Shown: one piece after another, positions 32,872-42,632 of the stretch | Layout of the letters: each line of letters opens with the position of its first letter | Position numbering within the stretch: the stretch's first letter is position 1 | NCBI GenBank assembly: GCA_024234595.1 | Contig: JACKNZ010000005.1 | Coordinates: 1 to 64,000, forward strand | DNA: 64,000 nt | Direction of reading: 5' to 3' | Source: Moraxellaceae bacterium | Lineage (GTDB): Bacteria; Pseudomonadota; Gammaproteobacteria; Pseudomonadales; Moraxellaceae | Translations under genes and position numbers: made by a program | Notes under the pieces: model-generated | The model's database searches: none | Told to the model about the DNA's origin: nothing | The model's input: the letters and a program-made list of their open reading frames with translations, nothing else

Positions 32872-34308
32872 TTATTTACGTTTGCGTTGAATGGCGTGAA
32901 TCGCTCTGCCGTCAACCGATAAAGCAGCCTCATGTACCGCCTCAGACAAGGTTGGGTGTGCAAAAGTCATCAACTGCAAATCTTCGATGCTTGCTGCAAA
33001 CTCTAAAGCAATCATACCTTGATGCACCATATCGCCAGCATTAGAACCAATCACTGCCATACCTAATAAACGGTCAGTTTTGGCATCGGCCACAAAACGT
33101 ACCAAGCCCTGTGCATCATTAGCAGCTAAAGCGCGGCCATTGACTTGAAAGGGGAATTGACCCGTTTTAACGTCAATACCTGCAGCAACGGCTTGTTCTT
33201 CGGTTTTACCAACCCATGCAATTTCAGGATGGGTGTAAATGACACCAATGATGGTATCGTAGTTAATTTGAGCATAATGACCAGCAATTAACTCAGCAAC
33301 CATCATGCCCTCTTCCATCGCTTTGTGCGCTAACATCGGGCCTCGCACTAGGTCGCCAATGGCATACACACCGTCAACATTGGTACGGCATTGCTGGTCA
33401 ACCACGACAAAACCACGCTCATCTTGCTGTACACCACTGCTGGCATCTAATAAGGCTTGGGCATAGGGTTTACGGCCAACCGCCACAATTAACTTATCAA
33501 ACTCGGCAGTTTTCTCGCCTTCTTTGTCTTGGTAAGTCACTGTCACTACACCATTATTGATTTGTGAGCCAGTAACCTTTGCACCTAATCGAATATCTAA
33601 ACCTTGTTTAGTTAAGATTTTTTGTGCTTCTTTAGAGACCAATTTATCTAACATTGGCAAGAATGAGTCTAAGGCTTCTAAAACAACAACCTCAGAACCT
33701 AAACGACTCCATACAGAGCCTAACTCTAAACCAATAACCCCTGCACCAATCACGCCTAAACGCTTAGGCACGTCACTAAAGGCTAAAGCTCCTGTTGAGT
33801 CAACAATCATGTCTTCGGTTAAAGGTGCAACTGGAATGTTGATAGGTGCAGAGCCTGCAGCCAAAATCACTGCTTTTGTCGCTTGGACGGTCTCGGTTGC
33901 ACCATCATGCGCCACAAATTGCACTTGTTTGTTGGCCAACAAGGTGCCTGTGCCTTGTAACCATACAATACCGTTACCTTTAAGCAACTGCGCTACACCA
34001 CCCGTTAATTGGCTAACCACAGCATCTTTACGACTTTGCATTTGGGCAATGTCAATGCTGACATTACCGACACTAATACCATGCGCAGCCAAGCCTTCTT
34101 TAGCATCATGATAACGATGCGAAGAATCTAATAAGGCTTTAGAAGGAATACAGCCCACATTTAAGCAAGTACCGCCTAAACTGGGTTTGCCGTTATGAAT
34201 ACGCTTTTCGATGCACGCGACTTTGAGTCCTAATTGAGCAGCACGAATAGCCGCTTCGTAGCCACCAGGCCCGCCACCAATGACAACAACATCAAATTCT
34301 TGGGACAT
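32872..34308 (-). CDS. lpd: Dihydrolipoyl dehydrogenase (E3)
   Basis: FAD enzyme that reoxidises lipoyl groups of 2-oxoglutarate dehydrogenase and related complexes. Start at MSQEFDVVVIGGGPGGYEA with GGAG upstream (478 aa). Redox disulfide in GGTCLNVGCIPSK, NAD-binding GAGVIGLELGSVW, and the C-terminal HPTLSEAVHEAAL with the catalytic His-Glu are present. Its place between sucB and sucC is the Pseudomonas arrangement. Confidence 0.97.
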   Translation of the reverse strand: MSQEFDVVVIGGGPGGYEAAIRAAQLGLKVACIEKRIHNGKPSLGGTCLNVGCIPSKALLDSSHRYHDAKEGLAAHGISVGNVSIDIAQMQSRKDAVVSQLTGGVAQLLKGNGIVWLQGTGTLLANKQVQFVAHDGATETVQATKAVILAAGSAPINIPVAPLTEDMIVDSTGALAFSDVPKRLGVIGAGVIGLELGSVWSRLGSEVVVLEALDSFLPMLDKLVSKEAQKILTKQGLDIRLGAKVTGSQINNGVVTVTYQDKEGEKTAEFDKLIVAVGRKPYAQALLDASSGVQQDERGFVVVDQQCRTNVDGVYAIGDLVRGPMLAHKAMEEGMMVAELIAGHYAQINYDTIIGVIYTHPEIAWVGKTEEQAVAAGIDVKTGQFPFQVNGRALAANDAQGLVRFVADAKTDRLLGMAVIGSNAGDMVHQGMIALEFAASIEDLQLMTFAHPTLSEAVHEAALSVDGRAIHAIQRKRK

Positions 34309-34328
34309 ATACCCTACTCCTAGATTTA

Positions 34329-34386
34329 GTAGCCCGTGTGTTAACACGGGGCTAAAGACTTAATCCCGTATTAACACACGGGCTAC
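34329..34386. repeat. 16-bp perfect inverted repeat between sucB and lpd
   Basis: GTAGCCCGTGTGTTAA and its exact reverse complement TTAACACACGGGCTAC are separated by 26 bases that contain a nested ACACGGG/CCCGTAT pair. It nearly fills the 88-bp gap between sucB and lpd and would be transcribed into a strong stem-loop inside the operon mRNA. No T run. Confidence 0.75.
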
Positions 34387-34396
34387 AGGATATGAC

Positions 34397-35587
34397 TTAC
34401 AAATCCAACAACAATAACGCAGGGTCTTCGACCAAGTCTTTAATTGTCACCAAGAAACTGACTGCTTCTTTACCATCAATTAAACGATGGTCATATGACA
34501 AAGCCAAATACATCATCGGTAAAATCACCACTTGGCCATTAACTGCCATTGGGCGTTCTTGGATTTTGTGCATACCCAAAATAGCGGTTTGTGGTTGATT
34601 GAGAATGGGGGTGGACAATAAAGAACCAAACACACCACCATTAGAAATGGTAAAAGTGCCGCCTGTAATATCATCAATCGACAATTTGCCATCTTTAGCT
34701 TTTTTGCCGTAATCCAAAATGTTCTTTTCGATTTCGGCAAGGTTCATGCGTTCAGCATCACGTACAATCGGTACCACTAAACCACGGTCAGAAGATACAG
34801 CGACACCAACATCATGATAACCATGATAGACAATATCATTGCCATCAATAGAAGCATTGACGGCTGGGAAGCGTTTTAAGGCTTCCACGGCTGCCTTAAC
34901 AAAGAACGACATAAAGCCCAAACGCACACCATGACGCTTTTCAAAACGCTCGCCATAGGCTTTACGCATTTCCATAATCGGCTTCATATTAACTTCGTTA
35001 AAGGTAGTTAACATGGCAGTATTTTGGGTGGCAGACAACAAACGTTCGGCAACTTTGGCGCGTAAACGAGTCATAGGGACGCGTTTTTCGACACGCTCGC
35101 CAACAGCCAAGCTCAAGGGCGCGCTCGCTGGAGCGGCTGGCGTAGCCACATGGTTAGCAACATCTTCTTTGGTTATACGGCCACCTTTGCCAGTGCCTGT
35201 AATTTGGCTAGGGTCTAGCTGTTTTTCGGCAACCGCTTTACGCACCGAAGGGGCTAAATCGTTATGACTTGGTGCGGCAGTCACCGTGGTTGCAGTCGCT
35301 GCAATAGGTTCAGCGGCGGCAGGTGCTTGCGGAGCGGAAGCTGCTGCTGCGCCTGTTTCAAAAATAGCAAGTGCTTCTAAGCTAAGCACGGTATCACCTT
35401 CTGCCTTGATAATTTGCGTCAACACACCATCAGCAGGGGCAACCACTTCTAACACCACTTTATCGGTTTCAATATCGGCTAATACTTCATCGCGAGTGAC
35501 TTTATCGCCCACTTTTTTGTGCCATGCTGCAACAGTACCATCAGCAACCGACTCTGGAAATTGTGGGGCTTTAATTTCAATAGACAT
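34397..35587 (-). CDS. sucB: Dihydrolipoyl succinyltransferase (E2 of 2-oxoglutarate dehydrogenase)
   Basis: 396 aa: N-terminal lipoyl domain with the modified lysine in DIETDKVVLEV, an Ala/Pro-rich linker (about 80-105), the E1/E3-binding domain (LAPSVRKAVAEKQLDPSQITGTGKGG) and the catalytic domain ending with the active-site DHRLIDGKEAVSFLV. Starts 12 bases after the sucA stop. The core forms a 24-mer in the cytoplasm. Confidence 0.97.
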   Translation of the reverse strand: MSIEIKAPQFPESVADGTVAAWHKKVGDKVTRDEVLADIETDKVVLEVVAPADGVLTQIIKAEGDTVLSLEALAIFETGAAAASAPQAPAAAEPIAATATTVTAAPSHNDLAPSVRKAVAEKQLDPSQITGTGKGGRITKEDVANHVATPAAPASAPLSLAVGERVEKRVPMTRLRAKVAERLLSATQNTAMLTTFNEVNMKPIMEMRKAYGERFEKRHGVRLGFMSFFVKAAVEALKRFPAVNASIDGNDIVYHGYHDVGVAVSSDRGLVVPIVRDAERMNLAEIEKNILDYGKKAKDGKLSIDDITGGTFTISNGGVFGSLLSTPILNQPQTAILGMHKIQERPMAVNGQVVILPMMYLALSYDHRLIDGKEAVSFLVTIKDLVEDPALLLLDL

Positions 35588-35599
35588 TTTATCTTCCTT

Positions 35600-38437
35600 C
35601 TATACTTGTTCAGTTTGAAGTGCCTGAGCAATAAGAGCAGCTTGTTGCTTGGCATGTAAATAAGGTGAACCACAAGCAGGAGCAGCCGAAGATGGACGAC
35701 CTGCATATTTAACATATAAATTGGGGTTTAGTTTTGAGGCGACATTTTGAAAATGATGACGACTGCTATACCAACAACCTTGATTCATCGGTTCTTCTTG
35801 GCACCAAACAATACTTGTTGCATTGACGTAAGGTTTTAATATGCCAACCATTTTTTCTTCGGGGAATGGATATAACTGTTCCACACGAATAATAGCAATG
35901 TGTTTAAGGTTGAGTTCACGGCGTTTTTCAAGCAAATCGTAATAGACTTTGCCACAACACAACACGATGCGGGTCACTGCTTCGGGTGCAATATCATCCA
36001 CTTCTTTTAAAATTGTATAAAAACGACCGTTGACCAATTCATCTAATTTAGAAGTCGCCAATTTATGACGTAACAAACTCTTAGGTGTCATCACAATCAA
36101 GGGTTTACGCAATGGACGTACCGCTTGACGACGCAACAAATGAAAAATTTGTGCAGGTGTTGTGGGCGTACAAACTTGCATATTATTTTCGGCACATAAT
36201 TGCAAGAATCGCTCTAAACGTGCAGAAGAATGCTCAGGCCCTTGCCCTTCAAAACCATGTGGTAATAACATGGTTAAGCCGCAAATACGCTCCCATTTTG
36301 TTTCGCCACTGCTAATAAATTGGTCTATCACCACTTGTGCGCCATTGGCAAAGTCACCAAATTGCGCTTCCCAAATAATTAACGATTTTGGATAAGTTGT
36401 CGCATAACCATATTCAAAGGCTAACACCGCTTCTTCTGACAACAAGGAGTCGTACAAGGCAAAACGATGTTGCTCTGGGCGAATTGTTAAGAGCGGCACA
36501 TAGGCTGTTGCATCTTTTTGATTATGCAACACGGCATGACGATGAGAGAACGTGCCACGTCCTACATCTTGTCCTGTTAGGCGTACTAAATAGTCTTCAT
36601 CAAGTAATGTGGCGTAAGCGATGACTTCAGCCGCACCCCAATTTAACTCCATATTACCCGACCACATCTGTACGCGGTCATCAAGCACCTTCTGCACTTG
36701 ACGCTGTACCACAAACCCTTCAGGCAATACTTGCATTTTTTGCGCAAGCTGCTGAATAGTCGCTAAAGGAACACCCGTTTCCCAAGTATCTTGTACCGTG
36801 TGTCCCAAATAAGGAGTCCAATCTACATGCAATGCTTTATTTGGCTCACGCACTAAAGATTTAACTACGTGTTGACCATTTTCGAGAGCCTGACGATATT
36901 CTTCGACCATCGCCTCTGCTTGAGCACGAGTTAAGACATTTTCTGCCACCAACTTATCGGCATACAGCATGCGCGTGGTAGGTAACTTACTGATGACTTG
37001 ATACATTAAGGGTTGCGTCGCAGAAGGTTCGTCAGCTTCATTATGACCACGACGGCGATAACACATTAAGTCAATCACCACGTCTTTCTTAAACTGCAAG
37101 CGAAAATCTAAGGCTAATTGTGTAATAAATAACACTGCCTCTGGGTCATCACCATTGACATGAAAAATCGGAGCTTGCACCATTTTAGCAACATCGGTGC
37201 AATATTCTGTAGAACGGGCATCTTCACGCTTGCTGGTAGTAAAGCCAACTTGGTTGTTGATAATCAGATGAATCGTGCCACCCACCGTGTAACCACGTGT
37301 TTGTGACATTTGGAAGGTTTCCATGACCACACCCTGACCTGCAAAGGCAGCATCACCATGTACAATCACTGGAATAACCGATTTACCCCCAATATCAGCG
37401 CGACGCACTTGACGTGCCCGAACAGAACCTTCTACCACTGGCGAAACAATTTCTAAATGCGAAGGGTTAAAGGCTAAGGCTAAATGTAACTCACCGCCTG
37501 CGGTCATGACATTAGAAGAATAACCCTGATGATATTTAACATCACCCGAACCGTATTTATTAAAGGTTTTGCCTTCAAACTCATCAAACAAATCGGCAGG
37601 ATTTTTGCCCATGCTATTCACAAGCAAGTTTAAACGACCACGATGCGCCATACCAATGACAATTTCTTTGGTACCTTGGCTACCTGCACGTTGAATAATC
37701 TCATCCACTAAGGGAATAAAACTTTCACCGCCTTCTAAACCAAAACGTTTTGCGCCAACATATTTGTTGCCGAGATATTTTTCTAAGCCTTCAGCAGCCG
37801 TCAGACGTTCTAATAAATGTTTTTTAGTCTCTATTGAGAAATTGGGATTGCCACGCACCCCTTCTAAACGAGCTTGAATCCAACGTTTTTCGGCGGTATC
37901 AACAATATGCATATATTCTGCACCAATCGATGCACAATAAATGGCCTCCATGGCATTGACCATTTCGCCCAAAGTTGCTTCAGTTTTGCCAATGGCAAGA
38001 TTACCTGTTTGAAATACCGTATCAAAGTCAGAACGAGACAAACCATGAGCCGCCAACTCTAAATCAGGCACATGCTCACGCTGCATTAAACCCAAAGGGT
38101 CAAGTTTAGCTTTTTGATGGCCACGATTACGATAAGCTGCAATCAGTTGTAGTACACCCACCTGCCGCTTTTCGTGTTCTGTACTAACACTGCTCGCTTG
38201 CATTGGTTGAACACGGGTACTATTACGTGCCAATAACAAAAATTGCTCACGCACGTTTTTGTGAGGCATATCATGCTGCAAACCATGTTGAGCAGGTAGA
38301 TTAGCAAAATAAGCCTGCCACTCCTCAGATACCGAACTTGGCGCAGTGAGGTACTGCTCATACATTTCTTCAATATAGCTTGCATTTTCAGCCGAAAGCT
38401 GGGACGAGCTTCGCTGCTGCACTAAACCATTTTGCAT
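35600..38437 (-). CDS. sucA: 2-oxoglutarate dehydrogenase E1 component
   Basis: Thiamine-diphosphate-dependent decarboxylase of the 2-oxoglutarate dehydrogenase complex. I choose the start giving MQNGLVQQRSSSQLS (945 aa), which matches the E. coli MQN start; an ATG 28 codons earlier would add residues without homology. SYIEEMYEQYLTAPSSVSEEW, EGLEKYLGNKYVGAKRFGLEGGES, GMAHRGRLNLL, the ThDP motif around HGDAAFAGQGVV...NNQVGFTT and GYATTYPKSLIIWEAQFGDFANG are all family blocks. First gene of the suc operon; a dispersed element lies 130 bp upstream. Confidence 0.97.
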   Translation of the reverse strand: MQNGLVQQRSSSQLSAENASYIEEMYEQYLTAPSSVSEEWQAYFANLPAQHGLQHDMPHKNVREQFLLLARNSTRVQPMQASSVSTEHEKRQVGVLQLIAAYRNRGHQKAKLDPLGLMQREHVPDLELAAHGLSRSDFDTVFQTGNLAIGKTEATLGEMVNAMEAIYCASIGAEYMHIVDTAEKRWIQARLEGVRGNPNFSIETKKHLLERLTAAEGLEKYLGNKYVGAKRFGLEGGESFIPLVDEIIQRAGSQGTKEIVIGMAHRGRLNLLVNSMGKNPADLFDEFEGKTFNKYGSGDVKYHQGYSSNVMTAGGELHLALAFNPSHLEIVSPVVEGSVRARQVRRADIGGKSVIPVIVHGDAAFAGQGVVMETFQMSQTRGYTVGGTIHLIINNQVGFTTSKREDARSTEYCTDVAKMVQAPIFHVNGDDPEAVLFITQLALDFRLQFKKDVVIDLMCYRRRGHNEADEPSATQPLMYQVISKLPTTRMLYADKLVAENVLTRAQAEAMVEEYRQALENGQHVVKSLVREPNKALHVDWTPYLGHTVQDTWETGVPLATIQQLAQKMQVLPEGFVVQRQVQKVLDDRVQMWSGNMELNWGAAEVIAYATLLDEDYLVRLTGQDVGRGTFSHRHAVLHNQKDATAYVPLLTIRPEQHRFALYDSLLSEEAVLAFEYGYATTYPKSLIIWEAQFGDFANGAQVVIDQFISSGETKWERICGLTMLLPHGFEGQGPEHSSARLERFLQLCAENNMQVCTPTTPAQIFHLLRRQAVRPLRKPLIVMTPKSLLRHKLATSKLDELVNGRFYTILKEVDDIAPEAVTRIVLCCGKVYYDLLEKRRELNLKHIAIIRVEQLYPFPEEKMVGILKPYVNATSIVWCQEEPMNQGCWYSSRHHFQNVASKLNPNLYVKYAGRPSSAAPACGSPYLHAKQQAALIAQALQTEQV

Positions 38438-38566
38438 GCTGAAATCTCTCTCGCAAATATAGCTTGCAACACTACTTTGCTTTTCCTTCATCATACGATA
38501 CACAAACGACGGGTAAGCCATTTGCAGCCATTAAAGCCAGACCAGATGTTACACGGTTGACTTTTT

Positions 38567-38693
38567 AGGACTTACGCGGTTATCGCTTTTTTGCTCACGC
38601 CCTCACCCTCCGCTACGCTCCTCCCTCTCCCTGAGGGAGAGGGTTGGGGTGAGGGTGCAAAACGCGCTAATTTCGGTGAAATGCGTAAGTCCT
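38567..38693. repeat. Dispersed AGGACTTACGC element, copy F (127 bp, composite)
   Basis: Perfect 11-bp ends and the same composite build as copy C: left arm GGTTATCGCTTTTTTGCTCA, a central CCCTCACCCT...GGGTGAGGG palindrome, right arm AAAACGCGCTAATTTCGGTGAAAT. Its central module is almost base-for-base identical to that of copy C 20 kb away. It sits upstream of sucA. An apparent rightward reading frame over it is an artefact. Confidence 0.92.
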
Positions 38694-39130
38694 GTTTTAA
38701 CACCTATGCACTGATTTGTTGTTTACAAATAGATGCACCATGCCAAATATATTCGTTTAAGACTCAAGTCAATTATTTATCACCGCCAACTATCATACGG
38801 TAATCATTCTTTAATGTATTGATTAAATTTACTTAACAAATAGCACATTAAATCTAAGCTGAACATCAAGATGCTTTGTTTTGATGCATTTTTTTTGCCA
38901 CGCACCAATATAAAACACATCTTAGGTTTATCTTCGACCGACATTGGCACAGACTAAGCAAAAAACAACAGAAAATAAAGAGACAAGTGCAACAAAATAA
39001 TGCTTTTGCTGACCTACCGCCATTGGCAGGATTTTGATGGGATAAAAGTTAAACAGATTAGAGTATTCACTCTAAAATATGCCTTTATTTCCAAGGCTCT
39101 AAATACAAAAAGCATGCCAAATCAAAAAGA
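38694..39130. other. Intergenic region between sucA and sdhB
   Basis: 437 bp, AT-rich, no convincing gene. It should contain the sucA promoter on the minus strand, though I cannot assign boxes firmly. The one structured stretch is a plus-strand hairpin with a T8 run at 38864-38896, listed separately. Confidence 0.6.
38864..38896 (+). terminator. Orphan terminator-like hairpin, possible small-RNA 3' end
   Basis: CATCAA, an 11-base loop, TTGATG, then CATTTTTTTT. A stem followed by eight T residues on the plus strand, in a place where no plus-strand gene precedes it. The stem is short and AT-rich. It could end an unannotated small RNA or be chance. Confidence 0.35.
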
Positions 39131-39163
39131 AAAACCCTCTTTTATTGAATAAAAGAGGGTTTT
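39131..39163 (-). terminator. Rho-independent terminator of sdhCDAB
   Basis: AAAACCCTCTTTTATT and its exact reverse complement, almost without a loop, with T runs on the minus strand, 30 bases after the sdhB stop. It separates the sdh and suc transcription units, which are continuous in E. coli. Confidence 0.88.
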
Positions 39164-39193
39164 AACAGCAAGATCAATACTAATGTCAATTCA

Positions 39194-39901
39194 TTAGGTG
39201 GATTGCTCTAATAACATATTGCGGATATGACCAATGGCTTTAGTTGGATTTAAGCCTTTTGGACAGACGCTAACGCAGTTCATAATACCGCGACAACGGA
39301 ACAAGCTAAATGGATCATCCAAGTTAGCTAGACGTTGTTCAGTTTGTGTGTCTCGGGTATCGGCCAAAAAGCGATAGGCTTGCAATAATGCAGATGGTCC
39401 TAAGAACTTCTCTGGATTCCACCAAAAAGATGGACAACTGGTTGAACAGCAAGCACACAAAATACACTCATACAAACCATCTAATTTTTCACGGTCTTCT
39501 GGAGCTTGTAAACGCTCTTTGGGTGGCGGTGGTGTATCGTTGATCACATAAGGCTGTACTTTTTCGTATTGGTTGTAGAACATATTCATGTCCACAACTA
39601 AGTCACGAATAATCGGCAAACCTGGCAAAGGACGAATGACAATTTTCTTTGGCAGGTCTTGCATGTTAATTAAGCAAGCCAAGCCATTTTTGCCATTAAC
39701 ATTCATGCCATCAGAGCCACAAATACCCTCGCGGCACGAACGACGAAAACTTAAAGTTTCGTCCATTTTTTTGAGCTTTAATAAGGCATCGAGCAACATA
39801 CGCTCGTTACCTTCTAATTGTAACTCATAGGTTTGCATATAAGGGGCGTTATCCTTATCGGGGTTATAACGCATCACTTCAAAAATACGCATCTCACTCA
39901 T
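39194..39901 (-). CDS. sdhB: Succinate dehydrogenase iron-sulfur subunit
   Basis: Electron-transfer subunit of complex II. Start at MSEMRIFEVMRYNPDKD with GGGA upstream (235 aa). Cysteine groups for the three clusters: CREGICGSDGMNVNG (2Fe-2S), CILCACCSTSCPSFWW and CRGIMNCVSVCPKGLNP (4Fe-4S and 3Fe-4S). Starts 22 bases after the sdhA stop. Confidence 0.97.
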   Translation of the reverse strand: MSEMRIFEVMRYNPDKDNAPYMQTYELQLEGNERMLLDALLKLKKMDETLSFRRSCREGICGSDGMNVNGKNGLACLINMQDLPKKIVIRPLPGLPIIRDLVVDMNMFYNQYEKVQPYVINDTPPPPKERLQAPEDREKLDGLYECILCACCSTSCPSFWWNPEKFLGPSALLQAYRFLADTRDTQTEQRLANLDDPFSLFRCRGIMNCVSVCPKGLNPTKAIGHIRNMLLEQST

Positions 39902-39923
39902 GATAATTTTTCCCGTTAGCCCG

Positions 39924-41699
39924 TTAGAATGTACGCTTCTTAGGCGGAATACTGTCAACCGTTAATGGAATAGTTTTAACAGGCTTATAGTCTAAGCGGT
40001 TACCCTCTTTGTACCATAAGGTGTGTTTCATCCAATTAGCATCATCACGTTCTGGATAATCATCGTGAGCGTGTGCGCCACGGCTTTCTGGGCGGGCAGC
40101 TGCCGAAATAATAGTCGCCTTGGCCGCTTCTACCAAGTTATAAACCTCTAGTGCTTCGATACGTGCGGTATTAAAGACTTGAGATTTATCTTTGAGGTAC
40201 AAGTTATCTAAGCGTTTTTCTAATTCAAGGACTTTTTTCACGCCTTCATCAAGCAAAGCTTGTGTACGGAACACGCCCGCATGAGCTTGCATTATCTTGC
40301 GTAAATCATTGGCGATATCTTGAGCATACTCACCTGATTTAGAATCATCCAGTTTTTTGATGCGAGCTAATGTAGTATCAAGAACATTCTTGGGCAGTGG
40401 TTTAAACTCATTAGGTTCACGGCGAACGGTATCAATAATATGATTACCTGCGGCCTTACCAAACACAATCAAGTCTAACAATGAGTTAGTACCTAAGCGA
40501 TTGGCACCGTGTACGCTCACGCACGAACACTCACCAATGGCATACAAACCTTTCACGACTGTGTTGGGATTGCCATTTTTAGGCACAACGACTTGACCAT
40601 TGATGTTTGTTGGAATACCACCCATTTGATAGTGAATGGTTGGCACAACAGGAATTGGCTCTTTAGTACAATCGACATTAGCAAACTTCTTACCAATCTC
40701 ATATACAGAAGGTAAGCGTTTCATAATGGTTTCAACGCCTAAGTGGGTTAAGTCTAACACCACATAGTCGCCATTTGGCCCACAACCACGACCCTCTTTG
40801 ATTTCTTGATCCATTGAACGCGACACAAAGTCACGTGGAGCCAAGTCTTTGAGGTTAGGTGCATAACGCTCCATAAAACGTTCGCCATTTTTGTTACGCA
40901 ACAAACCACCTTCACCACGGCAGCCTTCGGTGAGCAATACCCCTGCACCTGCAACACCAGTTGGGTGGAATTGCCAAAACTCCATATCTTCTAATGGAAT
41001 ACCTGCACGGGCTGCCATACCCAAGCCATCACCTGTGTTAATGAAGGCATTAGTAGATGCAGCATAAATACGACCAGCACCACCTGTGGCAAACAAAGTA
41101 CATTTGGCTTGGAAAACCGCAACTTCACCAGTTTCTAAGTCAATAGCGGTGACACCTAAAACGTCACCTTCTTCATCACGAATTAAATCAAGGGCAATCC
41201 ATTCTACAAAAAACTTAGTTTTGGCTTGCAAATTTTGTTGATACAAAGTGTGCAATAAAGCATGACCAGTACGGTCCGCAGCAGCACAAGCACGCTCAAT
41301 AGGCTTCTCGCCATAATTAGCGGTATGGCCACCAAATGGACGCTGATAAATCGTGCCGTCTGCATTACGGTCAAAAGGCATACCCATATGTTCTAATTCA
41401 TAAACAACATAAGGGGCTTCACGACACATAAACTCAATGGCGTCTTGGTCACCCAAATAGTCAGAGCCTTTGATAGTATCAAAAAAATGATAATGCCAGT
41501 TATCTTCGCCCATGTTACCTAAAGATGCACCAATACCACCTTGAGCAGCAACGGTATGAGAACGAGTTGGAAAAACTTTGGTTAAAACAGCAACTTTTAG
41601 ACCTGCACGCGCTAGCTGTAAGGAGGCGCGCATACCTGAGCCACCACCACCTACAATTACGGCATCAAAGTTTAGGGTACGAATATTGCTATGAGACAT
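39924..41699 (-). CDS. sdhA: Succinate dehydrogenase flavoprotein subunit
   Basis: Catalytic subunit of complex II with covalent FAD. 591 aa: VIVGGGGSGMRASLQLA dinucleotide fold, the FAD-linking histidine in RSHTVAAQGGIGA, substrate-site FHPTG and HYQMGG, RGEGG, and ANRLGTNSLLDL. Three bases separate it from sdhD. Transcribed as sdhC-sdhD-sdhA-sdhB. Confidence 0.98.
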   Translation of the reverse strand: MSHSNIRTLNFDAVIVGGGGSGMRASLQLARAGLKVAVLTKVFPTRSHTVAAQGGIGASLGNMGEDNWHYHFFDTIKGSDYLGDQDAIEFMCREAPYVVYELEHMGMPFDRNADGTIYQRPFGGHTANYGEKPIERACAAADRTGHALLHTLYQQNLQAKTKFFVEWIALDLIRDEEGDVLGVTAIDLETGEVAVFQAKCTLFATGGAGRIYAASTNAFINTGDGLGMAARAGIPLEDMEFWQFHPTGVAGAGVLLTEGCRGEGGLLRNKNGERFMERYAPNLKDLAPRDFVSRSMDQEIKEGRGCGPNGDYVVLDLTHLGVETIMKRLPSVYEIGKKFANVDCTKEPIPVVPTIHYQMGGIPTNINGQVVVPKNGNPNTVVKGLYAIGECSCVSVHGANRLGTNSLLDLIVFGKAAGNHIIDTVRREPNEFKPLPKNVLDTTLARIKKLDDSKSGEYAQDIANDLRKIMQAHAGVFRTQALLDEGVKKVLELEKRLDNLYLKDKSQVFNTARIEALEVYNLVEAAKATIISAAARPESRGAHAHDDYPERDDANWMKHTLWYKEGNRLDYKPVKTIPLTVDSIPPKKRTF

Positions 41700-41702
41700 T
41701 AC

Positions 41703-42068
41703 TTAATTACCCCACAAAATAATAACACCCCAAACCACATAGACAAAAATAGCAATTGCCATAGCGATTTGAGTAATTACGCGTAAAAAGTTTGCACTTG
41801 CACCCATTTGGCGGGTGGTCATATAGTCAGTAGTAACCGTCCATAAACCTACCCAAGAGTGGCCAGCTAACGATAATAAAGCTAACAAGCTAAAAATACG
41901 CATTGCTGTACAAGTCATAAAACTGTGCCAAGCATCATAAGTGACTTGACCAGCAGTTAATAACCAACCGACAACAACTACAAAATAGACAGCTAAAATA
42001 ACAGCACTGACACGTTGTACGAGCCAGTCGCTCATACCCGAACGGCTAAAACTGGTTGCACTTTTCAT
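41703..42068 (-). CDS. sdhD: Succinate dehydrogenase membrane anchor SdhD
   Basis: Small membrane anchor with heme b and quinone sites. Start at MKSATSFSRSGMSDWLVQR (121 aa), overlapping the sdhC stop as ATGA. Three membrane helices; the first begins VQRVSAVILAVYFVVVVGW, and HSWVGLWTVTTDY in the middle carries the conserved heme-side His and the Asp-Tyr of the quinone site. Confidence 0.93.
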   Translation of the reverse strand: MKSATSFSRSGMSDWLVQRVSAVILAVYFVVVVGWLLTAGQVTYDAWHSFMTCTAMRIFSLLALLSLAGHSWVGLWTVTTDYMTTRQMGASANFLRVITQIAMAIAIFVYVVWGVIILWGN

Positions 42069-42460
42069 GACAATACCACCCAATAAAAGGCCAAGGCGAT
42101 GAAAAAGGCAGAAATAGCTAAAATAGCAGATGCGAAAGCACGACCACTTTTTAACTCTTCAGCAACACCAAAATCCATGACTAAGTGTTTAATACCAGCA
42201 AAGAAATGGTAAATTAAACCTGCAAGAGCCACAAAAACAACAAAACGGCCAATAAAACCACCAAAGACACTTTCTTTGATAGCATCAAATGATTCTTCGG
42301 AGGCTAAAGAGCCTTGCAAAATATAAAGAAGGACAGGAATCAACAAGAACACGACAATTCCCGAAATACGATGCAGAATAGAAGCCATCGCGACTGGCGA
42401 CTTCATATTCACTTCGAGAACCATACCTAATGACAAGTTGACAGGTCTATTGCTTTTCAC
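42065..42460 (-). CDS. sdhC: Succinate dehydrogenase cytochrome b556 subunit SdhC
   Basis: Membrane subunit of complex II, three helices. The best start is the GTG giving M-KSNRPVNLSLGMV (131 aa): AGGG stands eight bases upstream and the product then matches the E. coli N-terminus (KQRPVNLDL); a longer frame would begin with TTG and unrelated residues. Heme and quinone residues are in MASILHRISG and YHFFAGIKHLVMDFG. First gene of the sdh operon. Confidence 0.93.
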   Translation of the reverse strand: MKSNRPVNLSLGMVLEVNMKSPVAMASILHRISGIVVFLLIPVLLYILQGSLASEESFDAIKESVFGGFIGRFVVFVALAGLIYHFFAGIKHLVMDFGVAEELKSGRAFASAILAISAFFIALAFYWVVLS

Positions 42461-42632
42461 AGCGGGCACCCTGCGTAATTTAAGGCTCAAAATAGAGCGA
42501 ACCAAAGGAAAAATAAGCAAGCGACATAAAAAGCCAATAAGTAGTTAGAGACATCCAACATAGCAGGCAAAAATATGTGGCTAGCTGTATTCGACAAAGT
42601 GGCGGCGTTGCCAATATCGTGGACGGCGCGAA

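Noticed and set aside
38591..38803. Rightward reading frame with nearly the same N-terminus
   Set aside because: Repeat-derived, as above.
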